Shown in pieces: positions 13,207-17,678 of a stretch of 17,678 nt of DNA. Source of the stretch: Microcaldota archaeon (GTDB lineage: Archaea > Micrarchaeota > Micrarchaeia > Micrarchaeales > CABMGC01); the NCBI GenBank assembly GCA_027314465.1, contig DAHVAU010000051.1:1-17678 (forward strand), in the 5' to 3' direction. The notes under the pieces were generated by a model. It ran no database searches. It worked only from the letters and a program-made list of their open reading frames with translations, and was not told where the DNA came from. Positions within the stretch are counted from its first letter, which is position 1, and each line of letters begins with the position of its first letter. The position numbers and the translations under genes are program-made.

Positions 13207-14928
13207 ATGAAGGTATTGTATATTGCAATGCTGGCGCTTGTGTTAGGGTCGGCTCACGCGTACCAGGTGCTAAGCCCGGGCTTCTTTTTGTATGACAACG
13301 TGTCTGTGGGGAGCGGCGGGCAGATAATAGCGGCGCTGGACGCCAATAGCACTGTGAGCCTTATAGTAATAAGGTCCTCAGACCTCTCTACTTTCTCCAG
13401 CGGCTATCAGGTCAATGAGCTGTACAGCCGAGATGTCGGTTCGGGCATATATGCCATAGTGGCGCCGCCTGGTAATTATTCGGTGATATTCGAGGCAAAC
13501 AACCAGACAAGCCTTGCATCAGGAGCACTGGCATGCCGGGCGGGCGCTGGGCAGATGGTGCATATGGATGGAAATTATTCGTACAGCTTCACAACTGCAA
13601 ACTACAGCAACACAAACGTAACTATACTCTCATCGGCTGATTTCGCTTCGCAGCCCCTGTTCGTGGACATTGCCGGAGCAGGATTCAACCTGAACCAGGA
13701 CTCAGTGGTAGAGTTCCTTAACCTGAGCCTCTCAAAAGGGATCCATACAATCACTCTGCAGTCATCTGGCCCGCAGGATCTGTTCATACTGGTATCGGCG
13801 CAGCCAGCACTGGTCAACCCGCTTAGCGAGCTTGCTAGTGGCGGTAATTATGCAACTGGGGTGGTGAGCTACGGGCTATATAACATATCCGGCACGCTGA
13901 TACCATACCAGGTATCTACAAGTGAGATTGTTGGGGTAGCCAACATAACTTCCATGGAGTCCACTTCGCTGCAGTATCGGAAGTACAACGTATCGCAGCA
14001 CGCGGCGAGCCTGCAACTTAATGTGCAGCTGCATACGCACTACAAGGGCGCTGGGCGCACATACTGGCTGCAGGATGTGGCAGACTTCAACCAGAGCGCG
14101 AACACCATGTATTTTGAGGACAATATATGGAACGACACACTGCCCGATGCAAACATGACTGGCGCAACTGTGTCTGGGGGCGGGAATGTGACCAGTTGCA
14201 ATGGGTGCAACCAGACCTTCTATGCTTATGGCTATCCGTACCTTGGCATCAATTATACAATGCCGCTGGGCATCAAGCTTCTCGTGTACGAGAACAATAC
14301 GGGCAGCGCTACCTCAGTGTCTTTCGGGTACCAGATACTGGGGAACGGGAACCAGGCAGTACAGCCCCAGGTCATGTACGATACCGTTACAATACCTGGC
14401 GCCTACAATTCAACCATATTGGTCACACCGTATTACACCACCCCGTCAGACAGTGCTGTGCCAGGGGACAGTTATGATGCTGAACTCGTGTTTGCCGGAG
14501 AAGCCAACGGCGCCCAGGCAAGGTTCACTAAGATAGGAGCCACCATGTGGATCTACTACCTTGACAACGGCAGCATAGTGCCATTCCCATCAGCGTACAC
14601 TTTCGGGCTTAATACCGCCGAGAATGCCTCAGGTATACGCATTGTGCCGGGAGGATACGGAGCACGCGCAGTCATGGGGAGCCCGGACTATGCCAGGGAT
14701 ATAATAGTCTCTAATGCATCTAGCGTGTATGCCAGCTACATAGCCAATACGTCCAGGTATACTGCTCCGCCCACCACGGTGCCGCAATACATAATACCGC
14801 AGTCCGGGAGCGCAATAGCTGAGGAGTTGCAGGCAGCAATACCCTATGCCCTAGTACTTATCATAGCTGGCCTAGTGATAACACTTGTCAGAATAGCTAT
14901 GGAGAGGCTATTTGGCAGGGAGCGCTAG
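13207..14928 (+). CDS. Thermopsin-family (peptidase A5) surface protein with C-terminal anchor
   Basis: Predicted extracellular acid protease held in the membrane. The 573 residues comprise a signal peptide (1-18, cut after AHA), an N-terminal beta-rich region with no family that I recognise (about 19-205), a thermopsin-like region (about 214-515), a Thr/Pro-rich linker (518-535), and one transmembrane helix (about 544-563) with a basic tail. Thermopsin marks are YATGVVSYGLYNISGTLIPY (215-234), HAASLQLNVQL, YWLQDVADFN (286-295), MYFEDNIWN and YDAELVFAGEANGAQARF (423-440). Classical thermopsins are pepstatin-insensitive proteases active at acid pH; their catalytic residues are not established, so activity cannot be judged here. 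About 23 N-x-S/T sequons point to heavy glycosylation. It is divergent from tRNA-Gly and converges with the PAC2 gene. Confidence 0.85.
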   Translation: MKVLYIAMLALVLGSAHAYQVLSPGFFLYDNVSVGSGGQIIAALDANSTVSLIVIRSSDLSTFSSGYQVNELYSRDVGSGIYAIVAPPGNYSVIFEANNQTSLASGALACRAGAGQMVHMDGNYSYSFTTANYSNTNVTILSSADFASQPLFVDIAGAGFNLNQDSVVEFLNLSLSKGIHTITLQSSGPQDLFILVSAQPALVNPLSELASGGNYATGVVSYGLYNISGTLIPYQVSTSEIVGVANITSMESTSLQYRKYNVSQHAASLQLNVQLHTHYKGAGRTYWLQDVADFNQSANTMYFEDNIWNDTLPDANMTGATVSGGGNVTSCNGCNQTFYAYGYPYLGINYTMPLGIKLLVYENNTGSATSVSFGYQILGNGNQAVQPQVMYDTVTIPGAYNSTILVTPYYTTPSDSAVPGDSYDAELVFAGEANGAQARFTKIGATMWIYYLDNGSIVPFPSAYTFGLNTAENASGIRIVPGGYGARAVMGSPDYARDIIVSNASSVYASYIANTSRYTAPPTTVPQYIIPQSGSAIAEELQAAIPYALVLIIAGLVITLVRIAMERLFGRER

Positions 14929-14951
14929 GCTCTCATGCAGCGCAGAGCCTA
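14926..14951. terminator. Symmetric hairpin holding the stop codons of both convergent genes
   Basis: TAGGCTCT (14926-14933), 10-nt loop, AGAGCCTA (14944-14951): a perfect 8-bp stem. The first three bases are the TAG of the thermopsin-like gene, and the last three are the TAG of the PAC2 gene on the other strand. The structure forms in both transcripts and is a candidate bidirectional 3'-end element. No T tract follows on either side. Confidence 0.45.
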
Positions 14952-15707
14952 CCTTATGTACGGGAAGTTCTCCTTGGGGCGCGGCTGGTCCTGCTGCGAC
15001 TTCGTGGACTCCTCCAGCTCGCGTATTAGCCTGTCCGTCTCGTTTTTTATCTTGTTGATGTTCTCAAGGTTCACTTTCACTCCGATTATGTCCTTGAGGA
15101 CCTCCAGCACGGCCCTGGCAGCATTGGCGTCTATCTCAAGGACGCTGGTCTCGCCCATTATGCAGGCGGACTGCAGCCCGTGCTTCTTGGCGAACTCAAC
15201 TATCAGCCCTGCGGCGCCCCATATCGCGCCGCTCGCAGCGCCGAATATCACGCCGCGCTTTGCCAGCGCCTTTTTGGTAGCCTCGTCGCTTGCGACGCCG
15301 AAAACCCTTGGATTCTGGATATAGTGGCTGCCTGCGCTGTACCCTCCGATTGTGTATATGTGGGTTCCGCCAAGGCTCTTGAAGAATCTGACTATCTCCT
15401 CGTTTATGTCGTACTGCCCTTCCGGAGTTGCGGCCTGCGTGTCACCAAGCAGCAGCACCAGCGTGTTGTTCTTCAGCTCCTTGTAGTAGAACCTGTTGCT
15501 TATCAGCCTGGTGTACCCGCTCTTGAGCATTATGGTCTGATGCATGAAGTGCGGGGAGTAAAGGGAGGCGAACTTCTTTGCTCCTAGCTCGGCCTTCAGA
15601 TGTTCCCCCACAAGGGCCCCTACGCTGCCTATGCCAGGCAGCCCGACCACCATGATCGGATCCTTCATCTTCACCTTCTTGTCGTAGTATATAGTGGTCT
15701 TGTCCAT
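14949..15707 (-). CDS. PAC2-family proteasome assembly chaperone homologue
   Basis: A 252-residue soluble protein of the PAC2 family. Related archaeal proteins (PbaA/PbaB) bind and help assemble the 20S proteasome. Visible blocks are PIMVVGLPGIGSVGALVGEHL near the N-terminus, GDTQAATPEGQYDINEEIV, YTIGGYSAG, GVIFGAASGAIWGAAGLIVE and the C-terminal helical segment NINKIKNETDRLIRELEE. The extreme C-terminus is PYIR, close to but not exactly the HbYX tail that docks on proteasome alpha rings. ATG 15707 is chosen, 2 nt after the aif2a TGA; a GTG at 15713 would overlap that stop. It is the last gene of the gins51-rpl44e-aif2a operon, the position PAC2 genes often hold in archaea, where it usually follows nop10. 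Confidence 0.88.
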   Translation of the reverse strand: MDKTTIYYDKKVKMKDPIMVVGLPGIGSVGALVGEHLKAELGAKKFASLYSPHFMHQTIMLKSGYTRLISNRFYYKELKNNTLVLLLGDTQAATPEGQYDINEEIVRFFKSLGGTHIYTIGGYSAGSHYIQNPRVFGVASDEATKKALAKRGVIFGAASGAIWGAAGLIVEFAKKHGLQSACIMGETSVLEIDANAARAVLEVLKDIIGVKVNLENINKIKNETDRLIRELEESTKSQQDQPRPKENFPYIR

Positions 15708-15709
15708 GT

Positions 15710-16471
15710 TCACGCCTGAGTCTTGCTGCTCTTCATGCTGAACTCTATGCTATTGTACTTGCTAAGTATCTCGTTTGCGCGCTTTATCCTGTCCTCTGCT
15801 TTCGGATAGCTGGAGTCAGTGGCCACAAGCCTGTACCTTGGAGCGCCGAGATACTGCACCTCTATGCCAGCTCCCTCTACCTTTGAGAAGGCCTCCTTTA
15901 TTGCGCTTATTCCGGCCTTTGTATCTGTGGTAGTCAGCTCCACGTTATACGCCACAGTATAGATCTTTGGCTTTATTGCTTTCGATACCAGCAAGTATAA
16001 CGAGTCCTTGAATGCTGTGTCCTTGAACCCTGATAGCGGGTCCTTTCCTTCAAATATGTCATTTATCAGGTCGTTGTACGTACTCTCCTTCTTTGCCACA
16101 TCCCCTATTATCTCCTGCTTGCGTGCCTGGGCGCCGGATGCTTCCAGCGCCTTGTTGAAGATCCCTTCGGCGCGCTTTTCAAGACTGTATTCGGTGGACT
16201 TGTCCTTCTTGTTCTTTCCTGTCGCCTTCTTGAGCGAGATGTCTACCGACTTCTTCTCGGCATCTACGAATATGACCTTGGCTACGTCCTGCTGGCCCTC
16301 CTTGATGAATTCGTGTATGTTCTTTATCCAGCCTGAGGACACTTCAGATATCGGCAGGTAGGCATCCGAATTGTACTCTATGAGCCTGCAGTATGCGCCG
16401 TGCGGCATTATCTTCGTTATCCGTATTATCACAAATTCGGATACACCTGGCAGTTCCTTTTGTATTATCAA
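15710..16471 (-). CDS. eif2a: Translation initiation factor aIF2 subunit alpha
   Basis: Alpha subunit of the heterotrimeric aIF2 that brings initiator Met-tRNA to the small ribosomal subunit. The 253 residues show an S1 OB-fold (about 10-83; VIIRITKIMPHGAYCRLIEY, then the conserved ISEVSSGWIKNIHEFIKEGQ), a helical middle domain (about 90-170), and the C-terminal alpha-beta domain (about 171-250, with TTTDTKAGISAIKEAF and GAPRYRLVATD). The segment SSGWIKN aligns with the loop containing Ser51 of eukaryotic eIF2-alpha. The start is TTG at 16471, 4 nt after the L44e stop; no ATG is available and the N-terminus aligns with the family from here. The stop lies 2 nt before the ATG of the PAC2 gene. 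The initiator tRNA gene lies upstream in the same orientation. Confidence 0.95.
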   Translation of the reverse strand: MIIQKELPGVSEFVIIRITKIMPHGAYCRLIEYNSDAYLPISEVSSGWIKNIHEFIKEGQQDVAKVIFVDAEKKSVDISLKKATGKNKKDKSTEYSLEKRAEGIFNKALEASGAQARKQEIIGDVAKKESTYNDLINDIFEGKDPLSGFKDTAFKDSLYLLVSKAIKPKIYTVAYNVELTTTDTKAGISAIKEAFSKVEGAGIEVQYLGAPRYRLVATDSSYPKAEDRIKRANEILSKYNSIEFSMKSSKTQA

Positions 16472-16475
16472 TGGA

Positions 16476-16757
16476 TTACCTTCCTATCTCTATCTTCTTT
16501 TTTGTCCTCATTCCCATTACGCGCTCGGTTATCTTATGGCACACGGCGCATTCAGACATGACCTTCTGTTTCTTGCCAAGTTTCTTTGGATGGATCTTTG
16601 GTTCTATGCTGCCCACGTAGCCTTTTATGGCCCTGTTGTGCCTTCTTGTGCCCAGACTAAGGCCTCTTTGTGGTTTCTTGTTGTACGTCCTCACCGTGTG
16701 CTTTGTGTGTTTGTTGCAGAACTTGCAATATGACATTATCTCCTTGTTTATTTTCAT
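16476..16757 (-). CDS. rpl44e: Large subunit ribosomal protein L44e (eL42)
   Basis: A 93-residue, highly basic ribosomal protein of the 50S E-site region. The zinc site is formed by C11-x-x-C14 (YCKFCNKHT) and C70-x-x-C73 (SECAVCHK). The middle KPQRGLSLGTRRHNRAIKGY is typical of the family. ATG 16757 (MKINKEIMSYC) matches the family start and lies 5 nt after the gins51 stop; an in-frame GTG at 16766 would overlap that stop. In most archaea the next gene is rps27e, but here aif2a follows after 4 nt, so S27e is not encoded at this place. Confidence 0.95.
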   Translation of the reverse strand: MKINKEIMSYCKFCNKHTKHTVRTYNKKPQRGLSLGTRRHNRAIKGYVGSIEPKIHPKKLGKKQKVMSECAVCHKITERVMGMRTKKKIEIGR

Positions 16758-16762
16758 CCAGA

Positions 16763-17224
16763 TCACTCCACTATTTCGCCCAGTTTGTTGTCTATCATAA
16801 ACTTTACATCAGAAATTTCTTGAAGGTATACTACCTGGTTCTGTTCGTAGGGACCCAGCTTGGCCCCTGTTGGGGTGACTATTTGAGGTATCGACTTGGT
16901 TACCCGGATCCTGGAGGCCCGCACCTCCCCAGTGTTCCTGTTTATTATCTTCTTAATTTGCATATATAAATCTTCTTCTTCCGCTGGGGTCGGTTTTGGT
17001 ATGTCCTTTCCGTAAGCAATGTATATCAGAAGCTTCTGGATCCTTATGTCCTTTACAAGGTTATGGAGTTTTGACAGGTTCTTCCTCTCATCACTACCTT
17101 CTTCGTAGGAGTTTGCCTTCTCTTCTAAAAGCTTATAGAAGTTGCTGGGTAGGGGATGCAGCTCGCCTGTTTTTCTTTCCGATTTTAACACGCTCATTAC
17201 ACTATTCACAGTTATTTCTTCCAT
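16763..17224 (-). CDS. gins51: GINS complex protein, Gins51 type
   Basis: Subunit of the GINS complex that joins MCM to the replication fork. The 153 residues show an N-terminal helical A domain (about 1-95, with ELHPLPSNFYKLLEE and a long KDIRIQKLLIYIAYG helix) followed by a small B domain (about 104-153, RIRVTKSIPQIV, then TGAKLGPYEQNQVVYL and a final short helix). This A-then-B order is that of archaeal Gins51 and of Sld5/Psf1; the B-domain line resembles the family pattern (VRV-x-x-x-IP-x-x-V ... GPY/F). The similarity is moderate. ATG 17224 is chosen over TTG 17233. It heads the operon gins51-rpl44e-aif2a-PAC2, a replication/translation association recorded in many archaea, which strengthens the call. 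Confidence 0.8.
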   Translation of the reverse strand: MEEITVNSVMSVLKSERKTGELHPLPSNFYKLLEEKANSYEEGSDERKNLSKLHNLVKDIRIQKLLIYIAYGKDIPKPTPAEEEDLYMQIKKIINRNTGEVRASRIRVTKSIPQIVTPTGAKLGPYEQNQVVYLQEISDVKFMIDNKLGEIVE

Positions 17225-17249
17225 AAGCACCAAGGTGGGTAGAGTTCCA

Positions 17250-17259
17250 GTATTATTCC
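17250..17259 (-). promoter_or_regulatory. TATA-like box for the gins51 operon
   Basis: Reads GGAATAATAC on the minus strand, 26-35 nt upstream of the ATG at 17224. The sequence is weak but the position is right. The rest of the 17234-17409 spacer is A/T-rich (notably 17320-17336) with no gene that I can support. Confidence 0.35.
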
Positions 17260-17409
17260 GGGAAATTCCGAGTTTTTGAGAATTCTGAAATTGTTTTTGA
17301 TTAATGTTGAGTGATTATGATATATAATATAAATAAGAACTGGCGAATAGTGGAATTATGGGGCCTATGTCTTCTTTTTGCCGGGGCTGGTTTTGGTGGG
17401 TTTTTGTGA

Positions 17410-17484
17410 TAGCGAGAGGTGGATTTGAACCACCGATCTCCGGGTTATGAGCCCGGCGGGCACTCCAGGCTACCCTACCTCGCT
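17410..17484 (-). tRNA. Initiator tRNA-Met (anticodon CAU)
   Basis: The minus strand folds as a cloverleaf. The acceptor AGCGAGG pairs with TCTCGCT (last pair G-U), and discriminator is A. The anticodon stem CCGGG/CCCGG encloses CTCATAA, and the T arm is GGTGG-TTCAAAT-CCACC. The A1-U72 pair and the three G-C pairs next to the anticodon loop are the features that mark archaeal initiator tRNA. No intron, no encoded CCA. Confidence 0.94.
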
Positions 17485-17512
17485 ATAATTAGTGTAGTAT
17501 GGCTGGGCTGAT

Positions 17513-17520
17513 GTTAAATA
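17513..17520 (-). promoter_or_regulatory. TATA box for initiator tRNA-Met
   Basis: Reads TATTTAAC on the minus strand, 29-36 nt upstream of the mature tRNA 5' end. Confidence 0.5.
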
Positions 17521-17542
17521 CCTTTTGCTTCTAACAAGACTT

Positions 17543-17678
17543 TTATGCTCTCCTTTCAGCCCCAAGCGGAGCTGTAGTAAACTTGCCTTTGGAAAACGAC
17601 TCCGAGATTGTCTGATAATAAACATCCCTTACAACTGTCGTACTATTTACCAACTCAACCTCCCCACCAACCTGATTT
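17543..17678 (-). CDS. Partial gene, C-terminal 44 codons, unidentified
   Basis: On the minus strand a frame is open from the right window edge to a TAA at 17543-17545. It gives a C-terminal peptide containing VGGEVELVNSTTVVRDVYYQ and ending KFTTAPLGAERRA. I do not recognise it. The alternative minus frames are closed early, and the tRNA-Met promoter begins 23 nt after the stop, so this is a likely gene end. The plus strand is also open here in one frame, but without an ATG. The remainder lies outside the window. Confidence 0.4.
   Translation of the reverse strand, partial: NQVGGEVELVNSTTVVRDVYYQTISESFSKGKFTTAPLGAERRA

Noticed and set aside
17320..17336. A/T-rich block as promoter for a plus-strand gene starting at the ATG near 17358
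   Set aside because: The resulting frame runs through the antisense of initiator tRNA-Met and has no protein-like character.
17522..17678. Open plus-strand frame at the right edge
   Set aside because: No start codon, unlikely composition, and it runs antisense to a better minus-strand gene end.
1..17678. CRISPR array, insertion sequence, rRNA or prophage genes
   Set aside because: No regularly spaced repeats, transposase, integrase, rRNA-like sequence or phage protein seen on either strand.

Overview
The window looks like chromosomal DNA of an acidophilic DPANN archaeon of the Micrarchaeota (ARMAN-1/ARMAN-2-like) type. Archaeal markers are RadA, diphthine synthase, Taw1, aIF2-alpha, L44e, a Gins51 protein, TATA boxes close to start codons, an almost complete lack of Shine-Dalgarno sites, and three tRNA genes without encoded CCA. 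The lineage call rests mainly on a tRNA-splicing endonuclease of about 384 residues with an extra N-terminal unit, one catalytic unit and a C-terminal beta unit. This is the three-unit (epsilon-2) form described from ARMAN. A thermopsin-family acid protease fits life at low pH. The assignment is inferred from gene content, not from a database search.

Layout. 1-3200: a ZIP-type metal transporter (+), then a minus-strand group of a compact RnfD/NqrB-like membrane protein, a secreted or anchored small protein, a duplicated polytopic membrane protein, and tRNA-Glu(UUC). 3200-6560: thymidylate kinase (+), a PRC-barrel protein (-), a small four-helix membrane protein (-), the three-unit EndA (-), and a Yip1-like membrane protein (+). 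6650-10500: Taw1 (4-demethylwyosine synthase) followed 4 nt later by a flippase-like membrane protein (+), converging on a radA-dph5 pair (-). 10590-13150: an FkbM-type methyltransferase and a DUF92/VTE6-like membrane protein (+), separated by about 200 bp rich in inverted repeats, then branched-chain aminotransferase and tRNA-Gly(CCC) (-). 13200-14930: the thermopsin-like protease (+). 14950-17230: a tight minus-strand replication/translation operon gins51 - rpl44e - aif2a - PAC2 chaperone. 17400-end: initiator tRNA-Met and the 3' end of an unidentified minus-strand gene.

How the genes fit together. Much of the window serves the translation apparatus: three tRNAs, intron removal (EndA), tRNA-Phe wyosine formation (Taw1), eEF2-type elongation factor modification (Dph5), initiation (aIF2-alpha, initiator tRNA) and a ribosomal protein. 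RadA, Gins51 and thymidylate kinase cover recombination, replication and dTTP supply. No mobile element, CRISPR array or rRNA was seen.

The features most worth a second look are: a tandem pair of CTTCC-N8-GGAAG dyads just upstream of the DUF92 promoter; two places where a tRNA and a divergent protein gene appear to share one A/T box; a symmetric hairpin holding both stop codons of a convergent gene pair; loss of S27e and Nop10 from an otherwise conserved archaeal operon; and a duplicated membrane protein whose repeat resembles carotenoid-cyclase domains.
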